A stretch of 40,028 nt of DNA from JABMPR01 sp964508765 (GCA_964508765.1 CAZDVD010000024.1:1-40028), one strand, 5' to 3'; positions 17,011 to 25,554 are shown, counted from the first letter of the stretch. Program-made: numbers and translations. The notes: generated from the letters alone by a model not told the origin.

Positions 17011-17502
17011 TTATGCTTTGTCCGGGTCATACGGGAAAATTTCTTCCAGAGGGAGTTGAAACACATTTTGTGTAGAAGTCTGTTTGAAGTAAAAAATCTC
17101 TCTGTGGGGCTGAGGCAGGTTATCCAGCCAGCCGCTCTCCCGAAAGCCATGTTGTAGGTGCATGCGAATGGACGGCTCGTTATCCGCCTCCGTTGAGCTG
17201 AAGAGTTTTCCAGAGGGGCAATGATTGGCTTCAATATGATGAATGAGTCTTGAGGCTATCCCCTGGCGGCGGAATTTCAAATCAGTGACAACCAGCTTAA
17301 GAAATGTGCAGCCGAACCAATCCGAGTGAAAGGTGGCGTAGCCGACAATTTTGGAATCCAATTCCAGGACCAACATCATTCCCCTGGGGATCATATATAC
17401 GAAATGATCTCTACGCTTTTCCCGATCAAAGATATTGAAATTGGGAGCATCAATGGCGACACATTTATCGAGGTCACTTGTCTGGGCAATTCGAATCTTC
17501 AT
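17011..17502 (-). CDS. GNAT family N-acetyltransferase
   Basis: A 163-residue cytoplasmic protein with the GNAT fold: an N-terminal IRIAQTSDLDKCVAID, a central beta strand FLKLVVTDLKFRRQGIASRL in which RRQGIA is the acetyl-CoA pyrophosphate-binding loop (Q/R-x-x-G-x-A), and a later N-E-P-S-I region before the LQHGF strand. The substrate is unknown. It starts 24 bases after the butyrate kinase stop, so the two form a minus-strand operon, and it converges on the GH20 gene with a 29-base gap that holds no clear terminator. Confidence 0.85.
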   Translation of the reverse strand: MKIRIAQTSDLDKCVAIDAPNFNIFDREKRRDHFVYMIPRGMMLVLELDSKIVGYATFHSDWFGCTFLKLVVTDLKFRRQGIASRLIHHIEANHCPSGKLFSSTEADNEPSIRMHLQHGFRESGWLDNLPQPHREIFYFKQTSTQNVFQLPLEEIFPYDPDKA

Positions 17503-17525
17503 GAATTATGCTGGTGGATAGGTCG

Positions 17526-18605
17526 CTAACCCTGGCTATACTTTTTAACTGATTCTACTCCAGAGAGGATACGGAAGGCTGCCTGGGCCAAAGCTTCCAT
17601 TTCATTTTCCCCTGGCTCCACAAATATTTCCGTTAATGCCTGTACTCGTTCTGAAATGGAATCACATAGCGATACAGAATTGGCCATCCCACCTGTAAGC
17701 AGTATCCCATCCATCTGAAACTTGTGAACAGAGGCCATGGCGGCTATTTCTTTGGAAATCTGATAGACCATGGCTTGATAAATAAGCTGTGCCTCGGTAT
17801 CACCAGCCTCAATTCGTGCTTCCACTTTCTGGAGATCAGTGGTGCCGAGATAGCCCTTCAAGCCGCTTTCCTTTGAGAGTAACTCCTCAATTGAATGGCG
17901 GTCGGGATTTGTCTCAAATGCCAGATCTAATATGCCTGAGGTCGGTAACGCACCTGCTCGTTCCGGGGAAAATGGACCCATGCCCAGCAGTGCATCATTG
18001 ACATCAATAATTCGTCCATTCCTTACAGCAGCCACCGAGATACCACCCCCCATGTGGCAGACCACCCACGAACTCTCATCATAGTCCTTATCCAGACGTA
18101 AACACAGTTTTCGTAAACTGGCCTTGATATTGAGTGCATGACTCCGCGATTTCCGTGAAATCCCAGGTACTCCTGAGATTCGAGCAACATCCTCAAATTC
18201 ATCCGTTGTGGTGGGGTCAGTGATATATATCGGTATATCAAACTTGTTACCGATTCTAGCACCAATGAGGGCAGCCAGATTACTGGCATGCCGGGAGTAT
18301 TTACCCGTCCTGAGATCATCCAGCATGAGCTCATTGACTTGGTAAGTGCCACCGTCAAGTGGTCGCAATGGAGCTCCTCGGGCCATGATGATTTGAATAT
18401 CTACTTGAGCCGAAGTGAGAAAATGATCGACATCTTCATAACGAATATCAAGCTGCTCTACAATACCTCCGTCTAAGCCTGAATGACCCATAAGTGTCTC
18501 ATCAACCATATCGAGTCGATTGTTTGCTATATCATAATTGTAGATAGCCAGCTTGGTAGATATAGATCCAGGATTGATAATCAGGATGTGCCCTTGGTTA
18601 ATCAT
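17526..18605 (-). CDS. buk: Butyrate kinase
   Basis: The 359-residue length and motifs match butyrate kinase of the acetate kinase/ASKHA superfamily: the N-terminal phosphate loop ILIINPGSISTKLAIY, the middle SRKSRSHALNIKA region, CHMGGGISVAAV and the adenosine-binding ILLTGGMANS. The enzyme converts butyryl phosphate and ADP to butyrate and ATP, or the reverse with branched-chain acyl groups. Phosphate butyryltransferase, its usual partner, is not in the window, so the physiological direction is open. It is transcribed divergently from the gene at 18746, and the 140-base gap should hold both promoters; a TATTAT-like -10 box lies there on the minus strand with a poor -35. Confidence 0.92.
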   Translation of the reverse strand: MINQGHILIINPGSISTKLAIYNYDIANNRLDMVDETLMGHSGLDGGIVEQLDIRYEDVDHFLTSAQVDIQIIMARGAPLRPLDGGTYQVNELMLDDLRTGKYSRHASNLAALIGARIGNKFDIPIYITDPTTTDEFEDVARISGVPGISRKSRSHALNIKASLRKLCLRLDKDYDESSWVVCHMGGGISVAAVRNGRIIDVNDALLGMGPFSPERAGALPTSGILDLAFETNPDRHSIEELLSKESGLKGYLGTTDLQKVEARIEAGDTEAQLIYQAMVYQISKEIAAMASVHKFQMDGILLTGGMANSVSLCDSISERVQALTEIFVEPGENEMEALAQAAFRILSGVESVKKYSQG

Positions 18606-18745
18606 GTGCGTGCTCTCATTTTAATTGCCAGAAAATTAAGTATCTGAAGTCATAATACACGGGATTCTTGGTCAAGCAATCAAGATTTAATAAGCGACTA
18701 TTTGTTATGAGTATGACCTCCTTCGTGAGGGTGCTATATTGTTGA

Positions 18746-19129
18746 ATGAACACTGCCCCAAAGACGACGAAATGGTCGAGCCCCGTCATGCACTTATATC
18801 TTTCAACGCTGCTTTCGCTTGTTACAGCAATCATTTCCATTCAATCTACTGAACTTGACCAAAAAACCATGCTAACCTTCGTGGCCTACTATATCATTCT
18901 GGGATCTATGACCTTCATGTTCAGGCAAAGAGTGAAGCTCATCAATCCAAAGACTGCCCAACTGCTTCAATTCAGCTTTTATCTGTTGGGCTTCGTTCTT
19001 ATGCTCACAGGCGTGCTTGGTATGCTTGCTGGAAAAATGAGTATGGCCATTGTGTTTCTGTTGATACTATTTTTACCTGGCCTAACGAGCGTAAGAGCTG
19101 GTATGCATTTCAATAAAACTGGAGAATAA
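18746..19129 (+). CDS. Small integral membrane protein, unknown function
   Basis: A 127-residue protein with four probable transmembrane segments at about 14-32, 42-58, 70-88 and 93-113. The N-terminus is hydrophilic with positively charged residues. No family is recognised. A GAGGGTG site about 13 bases upstream weakly supports the ATG. Its TAA is followed directly by the ATG of the next gene, so the two are very probably co-translated. A partnership with the downstream lipoprotein hydrolase is suggested by that arrangement only. Confidence 0.65.
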   Translation: MNTAPKTTKWSSPVMHLYLSTLLSLVTAIISIQSTELDQKTMLTFVAYYIILGSMTFMFRQRVKLINPKTAQLLQFSFYLLGFVLMLTGVLGMLAGKMSMAIVFLLILFLPGLTSVRAGMHFNKTGE

Positions 19130-19957
19130 ATGTCCTTTCAAACGACTATAAATAAAATTTTAATGTCAACTTTCATTTTGGTAGCACTGATTGCCTGTGG
19201 AGGCAGCGCTCCCGGTAGTTCTGGATCTTCAGAGAAGCCACGGAGTATAGGTGAGCAAGTCTCAAGTCTTGACATACGTTTACTTGGCGAAGGGACGGAA
19301 ATCAGGGCTGCTGGACAACAACTAATGGAGCAGCCCCTGGGGGTGATTGAGTTAAGAAATGGTGAAGCGCATAATGATAGTGTATTAGTCATGGCAGTGC
19401 ATGGTTATGATTCCAGAGGTTATGAGTGGATTATCGGATTAAAAAATTTAGCTAATTACTATGGGTCAATCTTCTTTTTCAGATATGATTGGGAACAATG
19501 CCCGGACGAGATTGCTCACGATCTGGCAACAGAACTCAAAAAAATTGAGAAGAACGGTAAGTACAGAAAGATGGTCATTTTTGGTCACTCCTATGGTGGT
19601 ATGGTGGTTACCTTTGCTGCTTCCGAACTGGGAAAATTAAAAACTGATATCCATGTTATTGCAGCGCCCCTTAGTGGTTTCCCAAACCTCCTAGACGATT
19701 GCAACAATCTAAGCTATGATACCGGAGACAAACTGAAGTACCCGGAGTGGAACAAGTCAGTGCGATTGATTCAGCATAGAACCGTCCATGCTCAAGATGG
19801 AGCTTTCAGGGAACTGGCCAGTGATCCTCAAGAAGTGGACTTACCGTTTTATCAATCCTATGAATTGCCGCCGACCATGGATGGGCATCGACTGGGGCAT
19901 AATTGGTCTGTGACCTGGGTCCTTGATAAATATGTAGGGAAACCCCACCGTCTATAG
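19130..19957 (+). CDS. Alpha/beta-hydrolase lipoprotein
   Basis: A 275-residue protein with a lipoprotein signal (lipobox LIAC, cysteine near 23) and a Gly/Ser-rich linker after the cysteine. The alpha/beta-hydrolase core shows VMAVHGYDSRGYEW (oxyanion-hole strand) and the nucleophile elbow FGHSYGGMV with S154. A histidine near the C-terminus, in GHRLGHNW, could complete the triad. It resembles lipase or PGAP1-like serine hydrolases acting on esters or amides at the envelope, but the substrate is unknown. It starts directly after the stop of the membrane-protein gene. All expected core elements are present. Confidence 0.78.
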   Translation: MSFQTTINKILMSTFILVALIACGGSAPGSSGSSEKPRSIGEQVSSLDIRLLGEGTEIRAAGQQLMEQPLGVIELRNGEAHNDSVLVMAVHGYDSRGYEWIIGLKNLANYYGSIFFFRYDWEQCPDEIAHDLATELKKIEKNGKYRKMVIFGHSYGGMVVTFAASELGKLKTDIHVIAAPLSGFPNLLDDCNNLSYDTGDKLKYPEWNKSVRLIQHRTVHAQDGAFRELASDPQEVDLPFYQSYELPPTMDGHRLGHNWSVTWVLDKYVGKPHRL

Positions 19958-20072
19958 GCATCCCGGCTTGGATTGTAATCAATGCTTGCGGAAAATCTTA
20001 TGGAGCATATTTTTAACCCTATAGTTATAATTCAATTGATATATCTGGCTTAAAGCTGGTAGGAGGCTCGCC

Positions 20073-20606
20073 GTGAATAGAAAAACCTTAATATCTCTGG
20101 TCCTTGTCGTTGGATTTAGCTTGCCAGTTCTGTCACAAACGCCCATTGTCTATTGGGGTTTGGACTGGTCATTGACTGAAACTCAAGTTGATTCTGCACT
20201 TATGGATGTGTTCAAAGACAAGAAACTTGCTACCAAGACGAATTATATCGACAACCGCCAGTTGTCAGGCTTTTCCTACCGAATTGCCGAAAAGGGTATA
20301 GCTAAAATCTATGTTTGGTTCAATATCAAGGGGAACCAGAAGGTCTCCATCCATTCTGTTGAAGTCTTATATAGCTTTGATTATCCATACGATGCCAAAC
20401 GCTTCAAACAGGCCTATTTCGAAAAATATGGTCATGTATTTGAAGAGAATGCCGTCCCCTATCAGACCGCAGAAGGAAATTCAGTGGTCCTCAGAACCGT
20501 GAAGGAACCTGCTGAAGGTGTCTTGGGTCAGACCGTGTATCAGGTAAGTATGTTAAGTCCAATTCCATTTGAGATGACTGAAGAAAATATGGACTTCCTT
20601 TTCTGA
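20073..20606 (+). CDS. Exported protein of unknown function
   Basis: A 177-residue protein with a signal peptide (about 1-21, ending VLSQ). The mature part starts with YWGLDWSLTETQVDSAL, a pattern common in small periplasmic proteins that begin with a W-G-x-x motif and a short amphipathic helix. No catalytic motif is visible. The GTG start is supported by an AGGAGG site 6-8 bases upstream. It is flanked by 115 and 170 non-coding bases, so it is probably monocistronic; a TATAAT hexamer lies about 50 bases before the start, without a clear -35. Confidence 0.7.
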   Translation: MNRKTLISLVLVVGFSLPVLSQTPIVYWGLDWSLTETQVDSALMDVFKDKKLATKTNYIDNRQLSGFSYRIAEKGIAKIYVWFNIKGNQKVSIHSVEVLYSFDYPYDAKRFKQAYFEKYGHVFEENAVPYQTAEGNSVVLRTVKEPAEGVLGQTVYQVSMLSPIPFEMTEENMDFLF

Positions 20607-20646
20607 TCATCTGTCCCACTATTTCTTGATTTAATTTCATACCTGC

Positions 20647-20687
20647 TTATTCAGTTTAGTTGAATAACAATCAGGGTCCCCGACCCT
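20647..20687. other. Two consecutive perfect hairpins in an intergenic gap
   Basis: TTATTCA (20647-20653) pairs with TGAATAA (20661-20667) over 7 bases, and AGGGTC (20673-20678) pairs with GACCCT (20682-20687) over 3 bases. They lie after the exported-protein gene. No T-run follows, so a terminator call is not secure. Confidence 0.4.
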
Positions 20688-20777
20688 CAATAAACCACAT
20701 CTAAAAATTGATATCGGCATATTTTTTGCCCTTCTACCTTTCATGAACGCGTGCTAACTGAGGGAAGCTAAGTAGAG

Positions 20778-21398
20778 ATGATTGCACAATATAGCCACAT
20801 TTTTGGAATGCTCATTCTGGTGATATCTGTATTCATCGGAGGGATTATTATTCTCGCTCCTGGTTCGATTCGTCTGCAACGACCGGATTGCGGTTGGGTG
20901 GGGTGGACCTTCAACATCTTAAACCTGCTGTTCTTTTTCGTATTGATCCCTCTTTGTGGGGCCATGATGTTTCTGGATGTTCAATCGCCTGCTTTTGTGT
21001 GTCTTTTATTGTCCTCGACACCATTGAATATTGTTTTTGAAATACTGGGCTTTGTGCTTTTTCTCTCTGGAGGTCTAATACTACTGTGGAGTAGACTTTC
21101 TTTGAGACGCAGCTTTCGACTGGCAGGTGTGAAACCAAGTCAGACTGATTATCTTACCCTGCATGGTCCCTACAAACTCATGCGACACCCCATGTATTTA
21201 TCAGCTCTACTGGTGTTGTTGGGTCTAGCATTTATTCTCATGTCAATTCTCATGGGTATTATGTTTGTCGTGATGTTCTGGCTGATCAGGAAACTCATTC
21301 CCGAGGAGGAAATCCAGTTGGAGCAAGCGTATCCTATCGCTTATTCCGAATATTGCCGACGGGTACCCGGCTCCATGTTTCCCAAGACAAGTCATTAG
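20778..21398 (+). CDS. Isoprenylcysteine/phospholipid methyltransferase-like membrane protein
   Basis: A 206-residue protein with about five hydrophobic segments. The C-terminal half carries the hallmark of the ICMT/PEMT superfamily: LHGPYKLMRHPMYLS (about 128-142), which forms part of the S-adenosylmethionine site, and later EEIQLEQAYPIAYSEYCRRV, which matches the conserved E-E-x-x-L and Y-x-x-Y-x-x-x-V pattern. It is therefore an integral-membrane methyltransferase acting on a lipid or lipidated substrate; bacterial members rarely have known targets. A GAGGGAAG site lies about 12 bases before the ATG. It is flanked by non-coding gaps on both sides. Confidence 0.82.
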   Translation: MIAQYSHIFGMLILVISVFIGGIIILAPGSIRLQRPDCGWVGWTFNILNLLFFFVLIPLCGAMMFLDVQSPAFVCLLLSSTPLNIVFEILGFVLFLSGGLILLWSRLSLRRSFRLAGVKPSQTDYLTLHGPYKLMRHPMYLSALLVLLGLAFILMSILMGIMFVVMFWLIRKLIPEEEIQLEQAYPIAYSEYCRRVPGSMFPKTSH

Positions 21399-21529
21399 TA
21401 TATCAGTTCTTCCAGGTAATTTCATCGAATTCCAATATTTAAGGAATTATGTCGTGCATTTATCCTGGATTAATGTTTATTTGAATTCAGTTCAAAAACA
21501 AACATCTCACCTTAATTCAAGGAGTTGAA

Positions 21530-22333
21530 ATGAAGCTATTTATCTCTGCAGATATCGAAGGTATCACCGGGATCGGACACTGGAATGAGACGGACAAGGG
21601 TTTTCCAAATGAGTATGCTTGGTTCCAAAAACAAATGACTGCAGAAGTTGCAGCGGCTGCAGAAGCATCAATTGAAGCGGGTGCCACTGAAATTCTTATC
21701 AAAGATGCCCACGATTCTGGAAGGAATTTAATACTTGATGAATTGCCTGAGATGGCACATGTCGTCCGTGGCTGGGCAGGTCATCCTTTATCAATGGTCC
21801 AAGAAGTAGATGACAGCTTCGATGCCATCATGTTCATTGGTTATCATTCTCGGGCCGGACAAAATACAAACACATTGGCCCATACCATGTCTTCGGCCCG
21901 CATTGCTAGAATGACCTTGAATGGTCAAGATATGTCCGAATTTTATCTCCACGCTCTGGCTGCCTCATATTATGGTGTTCCCTCCATATTTTTAGCGGGC
22001 GACGAAGGTCTGTGTGCGGAAGTGAAGGGCTATAATCCCAATATAGAGACTGTGGCAACTATCAGGGGAGAGGGTGATTCAGTCATTTCCCAGCATCCCG
22101 CCCAATCTATCCGGATGATCAGAGCAGGCGTGACAAAGGCCATGGGAGGCGATGTGTCCAAAGGCTTGCTCAACATTCCAGAAAAGCTTGAATTTTCTAT
22201 TGAGTTCAAAAAGCATCAGGCTGCCTATCGGGCATCATTTTACCCTGGAGCCTATCTGATAAATCCTGTTACGGTAGGTTTCGCCAGTGAAGACTATTTC
22301 GAGGTGTTGAGATTCAATATGTTCGCATATTAG
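21530..22333 (+). CDS. dppA: M55 family zinc D-aminopeptidase, DppA-like
   Basis: A 267-residue protein matching the DppA family length. Zinc ligands known from B. subtilis DppA are in place: D8 and E10 (SADIEG), H61 (KDAHDSG), H106 (GYHSRAG) and E137 (MSEFYL). H118 in TLAHTMSS corresponds to the catalytic histidine. The enzyme removes N-terminal D-residues such as D-Ala from short peptides and is a likely cytoplasmic step in murein-peptide recycling; no signal peptide is seen. An AAGGAG site precedes the ATG. The next gene starts 22 bases downstream. A D-Ala-D-Ala dipeptidase gene at the right end of the window acts on related substrates. Confidence 0.92.
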   Translation: MKLFISADIEGITGIGHWNETDKGFPNEYAWFQKQMTAEVAAAAEASIEAGATEILIKDAHDSGRNLILDELPEMAHVVRGWAGHPLSMVQEVDDSFDAIMFIGYHSRAGQNTNTLAHTMSSARIARMTLNGQDMSEFYLHALAASYYGVPSIFLAGDEGLCAEVKGYNPNIETVATIRGEGDSVISQHPAQSIRMIRAGVTKAMGGDVSKGLLNIPEKLEFSIEFKKHQAAYRASFYPGAYLINPVTVGFASEDYFEVLRFNMFAY

Positions 22334-22355
22334 AATTGAAATTACTCTAAAAATA

Positions 22356-24236
22356 ATGCGCTCTAAATCCCCACTATACCTGCTGTTCTTCTGCCTGGCT
22401 CTATCATTGGCTGCCCAGGTAGCTCCAGTTGATTCATCTCAGTCACCTGCCCATCCCCTTGAAGCCTATCTAAATGAGATCGATGAAATGGGGCGTACAC
22501 TGAGTGGCTGGAGGGGAGATAGTCTGGATCAGGGATCATGGTTTTTTGGTTCCTATGCCATGCTCCTCCTCAGTAATAATGGCCGGGGCGAAAACGCACC
22601 TTACCCTGGTCTGGAAGCCGCCATTCCGAAATTGTGGAGTGACTTTAAATATCTCACACCTCGCTATCTGGTAGAATTGGCCGGTGGAGCTCTATCCAAT
22701 GGTAATCTTATGTCCATCAGGGATGATCAGATTTTCAATAAAATGAAGACGGAGGAGCGTTTTATTCTGGTGGTGGCAGGATTTGGTTATCTACGTATGC
22801 TTGAGGGAACGATTGGAGATTCTCTCTTTACCATGGTGGTTAACGAAGCTATCCAATTCTCTGAAAATCCAACTTTCCTAACGGATGAACTTATTAAAAG
22901 CATGAGCAATCATTGCTGTCTTGATCTGGCTCTTCAATTTGAAGAAGCCCTTTCCTGTTCCCGCTGGAGCGATGTCAACCTAAAAGGGGTGAAAGCGAGA
23001 CAGGACTCGCTGGAGATTAGTATTGAGCATCTCGGTCTGTGGCATTTCCCAGTCGAAGTGATGGTGATTTCAACAGGGGGTGACAGCTCTCGCTACAACT
23101 ATGGTTTAAATCAAACCACGCCTCTCGTGATACCCAGAGTTGAAGTGAAAAAGATTATCCTGGACCCTGATCATCTGTTGACTGAATATTACAGGTATAA
23201 CAACCAGTGGCCCAGGCTACGCGACAATATTCATGTCCAGCCATTTGGAGCTTTACCCGATTGGACAAGCTATCGCATGACCATCAATCCCAACATCTGG
23301 TCAGATTGGGATGGGGATAAACGCCTGGGAATTAAATTAACCTCAGGTCTTGGTGTGGATCTGTGGCCGGCTTATCCCAGTGATTACCGTCATCGTATCA
23401 GTATGGAAGTCAATGCCCACGAACCTTATGATTCGGAAATAAGTTGGGGGGGACGAGTAAGCTATGGTCACCCAATCAATCTTGATAAACGTCTCTTCTC
23501 ACATCTCATTGCCCACACATATGATGATTGGACCGGTTTCAGTGCTGGATTCACACGCTATGTGGGGAAACAAACTTTTCTGATTCAAGGGCCACGCTTG
23601 ACCTACCAAAGAGTGGGTCTGGCTTTTGAATATGATCATTATGCAGATAGCCTGATCTGGAATACAAATCAAAACATTCAAATTCTAAAAGGTTCCTATT
23701 CTGGGCTGTCCCTGACCAAACAGGGAGACAGAATCTATTTCAGGATATCAGCTGCTTCTGGCAATGGTCCCCAGGGAAATTTTTCAATATTCAAATCCCA
23801 GACGGATTTATCTGGAGTATTCTGGGGCTGGCTCGTAGGGGGAATCCAATTTGAAACTGGATTTCAGAGCGAATCTACCCCTGATCCCTACCAGTTTACC
23901 CACCAATATGCCTGGCAGGATAGGTTATCGGCCATTCCAAATTTTCGCGGTCAAACCAAACTGGATGAAAAAACAAATGAGTATATGGGATTGAGCCTAT
24001 CAGGTGGTTATTGGATGTCAGGTTTTCAACTCAAGGTCTTTACCAGCAGTATGATCGTTGATATGGATGAGGTCGGCTGGGATGGGGTTAAGCCTCACTA
24101 TGCTGCTGGATTTGGTTTTGAGCATAAGTCGTTTTTCACAGCCGGTCTCTATTTTCCTCTCTGGCAATCTCACCCCCTGGAAGGGGAGGATCCCTGGGCC
24201 TGGCGTTATCAGACGAGATTAACCTGGAATCTGTAA
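22356..24236 (+). CDS. Exported M1-peptidase-like domain fused to a probable outer-membrane barrel, no catalytic motif
   Basis: A 626-residue protein with a signal peptide (about 1-20). Residues about 135-287 resemble the C-terminal half of M1 (gluzincin) aminopeptidases: GYLRMLEGTIGDSLF, the acidic helix after it, and the closing KIILDPDHLLTEYYRYNNQW. The HExxH zinc motif and GxMxN motif are absent. From about 300 to the end the sequence alternates polar and aromatic residues in the manner of a transmembrane beta-barrel and ends in aromatic-rich TWNL. It is probably a non-catalytic outer-membrane protein derived from a protease-barrel fusion. It follows dppA by 22 bases with no clear ribosome binding site. 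Confidence 0.6.
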   Translation: MRSKSPLYLLFFCLALSLAAQVAPVDSSQSPAHPLEAYLNEIDEMGRTLSGWRGDSLDQGSWFFGSYAMLLLSNNGRGENAPYPGLEAAIPKLWSDFKYLTPRYLVELAGGALSNGNLMSIRDDQIFNKMKTEERFILVVAGFGYLRMLEGTIGDSLFTMVVNEAIQFSENPTFLTDELIKSMSNHCCLDLALQFEEALSCSRWSDVNLKGVKARQDSLEISIEHLGLWHFPVEVMVISTGGDSSRYNYGLNQTTPLVIPRVEVKKIILDPDHLLTEYYRYNNQWPRLRDNIHVQPFGALPDWTSYRMTINPNIWSDWDGDKRLGIKLTSGLGVDLWPAYPSDYRHRISMEVNAHEPYDSEISWGGRVSYGHPINLDKRLFSHLIAHTYDDWTGFSAGFTRYVGKQTFLIQGPRLTYQRVGLAFEYDHYADSLIWNTNQNIQILKGSYSGLSLTKQGDRIYFRISAASGNGPQGNFSIFKSQTDLSGVFWGWLVGGIQFETGFQSESTPDPYQFTHQYAWQDRLSAIPNFRGQTKLDEKTNEYMGLSLSGGYWMSGFQLKVFTSSMIVDMDEVGWDGVKPHYAAGFGFEHKSFFTAGLYFPLWQSHPLEGEDPWAWRYQTRLTWNL

Positions 24237-24316
24237 ATATGGGACGAAGGTCTGAAAGTCGAAAGTTGGAGCCTGTCGAATGTCGAATCAAGACATAGGT
24301 GAGTCTTTTTTTGCAA

Positions 24317-24349
24317 CCTGCCTGCGCGTAGCCGCTTCGGCGAGGCAGG
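24317..24349. repeat. GC-rich REP-like nested hairpin
   Basis: CCTGCCT (24317-24323) pairs with AGGCAGG (24343-24349), and inside it GCCG (24331-24334) pairs with CGGC (24338-24341) over CTT. The element is far richer in GC than its surroundings and sits in a gap between genes, as repeated extragenic palindromes do. Only one copy is in the window, so dispersal is inferred. Confidence 0.55.
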
Positions 24350-24483
24350 CGAATATGAAGAAATTTACGAACTGATTTTGTGTCGAGATGTTGAATTGTG
24401 CGAATCTAATTTTTAATGCTTTGCTGCTCCGCAACCACGACGACTAGGGGGCAAGTTATAGCCCTGAGCCATACAATTACTTA

Positions 24484-24597
24484 TAGACACGAATGGCGCT
24501 AATGCTCACGAAAAGGACCATAAATATTTTTTGTAAGGAAGCATTTTCCAGTTTATACCTTCGTGTTAATTCGTTCTATTCGAGACTTTCGTGTCTA
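24484..24597. repeat. 114-base imperfect palindrome, MITE-like
   Basis: The outer arms are perfect: TAGACACGAA at 24484-24493 and TTCGTGTCTA at 24588-24597. Inner arms CACGAAAAGG (24507-24516) and CCTTCGTG (24558-24565) pair as well with a small bulge. The whole could fold as one long stem. There is no reading frame inside. It resembles a miniature inverted-repeat element, but no target-site duplication was recognised. Confidence 0.5.
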
Positions 24598-24694
24598 AAA
24601 TATTGAATAGTAAAAACCTGATTTTCAAATTCATAGTATGATTGCAATCTAGAAGCTAAGTTATTTCCATATTCGAAATCGACAGGAGGATGCT

Positions 24695-25546
24695 ATGGAG
24701 TGGGTTTTATCAGTTCGTGCTGAATGGCTAACACCGATTATGAAAGTTTTCACGTTTCTTGGTGATGAAGAATTTTTCCTCCTGTTCCTACCCCTGGCAT
24801 ATTGGTTGTGGAAAAAGCAGATCATGGGCCGTGTGGGTATGGTACTTCTATTCACATTTGTTCTCAATGCGATCATCAAAGGTATTTTTCAAGTTCCCCG
24901 CCCAGACCTCATCGAACATCTCGTGCATGCTGATGACTGGTCCTTTCCCAGCGGGCATTCTCAGGGAGCCATGGTGTTGTGGGGCTGGCTGGCTTATGAA
25001 CTCAAGGATAGACGGGCATATATTGTTGCAGCTATCCTGATTGCTGGTGTGGGATTCTCAAGGGTATACCTTGGCGTACATTATCCAAGCGATGTGCTTG
25101 GTGGATTCTTTGTGGGATTTCTCACGATGCTGATTTATGCCTGGTTGTTAAAGCTTGAACCTCACGGCTGGGTAGGCTTCGGTCCAACCCGTCAAAGTCT
25201 GATTATTTTCGTTTTGCTCATGGGAATGTTCATGCTGGTTCCAGAGCTCTCTGAAGTGGCCATCAAGGGTGGCGCAGCATTTATCGGATTCCTGGCAGGT
25301 TACCTCCATGAGAAAAAATATCTCTCGTGCAGTCTAAAGCCGGGCATGAATCTGCTCATTTCCAAACTGGTACTGGGGCTGGTAGGAATTGTGGTGATCT
25401 GGATGGGCTTAAAGCAAGTATTCGTAACCATCGGCTATACAACGGATATGGCCATGTTTATTCGGTATACACTCCTTGGAGCCTGGATCAGTTTTGGTGC
25501 ACCCTATCTCTTTTGTCAATTTGGCTGGAATCAGGAGAATAATTGA
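24695..25546 (+). CDS. PAP2 family membrane phosphatase
   Basis: A 283-residue integral membrane protein of about seven to eight helices. The three motifs of the PAP2/acid-phosphatase superfamily are intact: KGIFQVPRP (62-70), PSGH (85-88) and SRVYLGVHYPSD (122-133), giving the catalytic H88, H129 and D133 set. It dephosphorylates a lipid phosphate at the outer face of the inner membrane; undecaprenyl pyrophosphate or phosphatidic acid are the usual options and cannot be told apart here. An AGGAGG site precedes the ATG. Its stop is 8 bases from the end of the convergent endonuclease gene, with no visible terminator between them. Confidence 0.9.
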   Translation: MEWVLSVRAEWLTPIMKVFTFLGDEEFFLLFLPLAYWLWKKQIMGRVGMVLLFTFVLNAIIKGIFQVPRPDLIEHLVHADDWSFPSGHSQGAMVLWGWLAYELKDRRAYIVAAILIAGVGFSRVYLGVHYPSDVLGGFFVGFLTMLIYAWLLKLEPHGWVGFGPTRQSLIIFVLLMGMFMLVPELSEVAIKGGAAFIGFLAGYLHEKKYLSCSLKPGMNLLISKLVLGLVGIVVIWMGLKQVFVTIGYTTDMAMFIRYTLLGAWISFGAPYLFCQFGWNQENN

Positions 25547-25554
25547 CTGGATTA

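Larger units (their letters stand above)
24237..24694. other. 458-base non-coding stretch with palindromic elements
   Basis: No gene is supported here. The stretch contains three GTCGAA copies (24258, 24275 and 24282), a GC-rich hairpin (24317-24349) and a long imperfect palindrome (24484-24597), separated by ordinary AT-rich sequence. The promoter of the PAP2 gene should lie in the last part, but no convincing boxes were found. Confidence 0.7.

Noticed and set aside
20855..20880. TGGTTCGATTC stretch that resembles a tRNA T-loop
   Set aside because: It lies inside the methyltransferase-like gene and no acceptor or anticodon stems are present.
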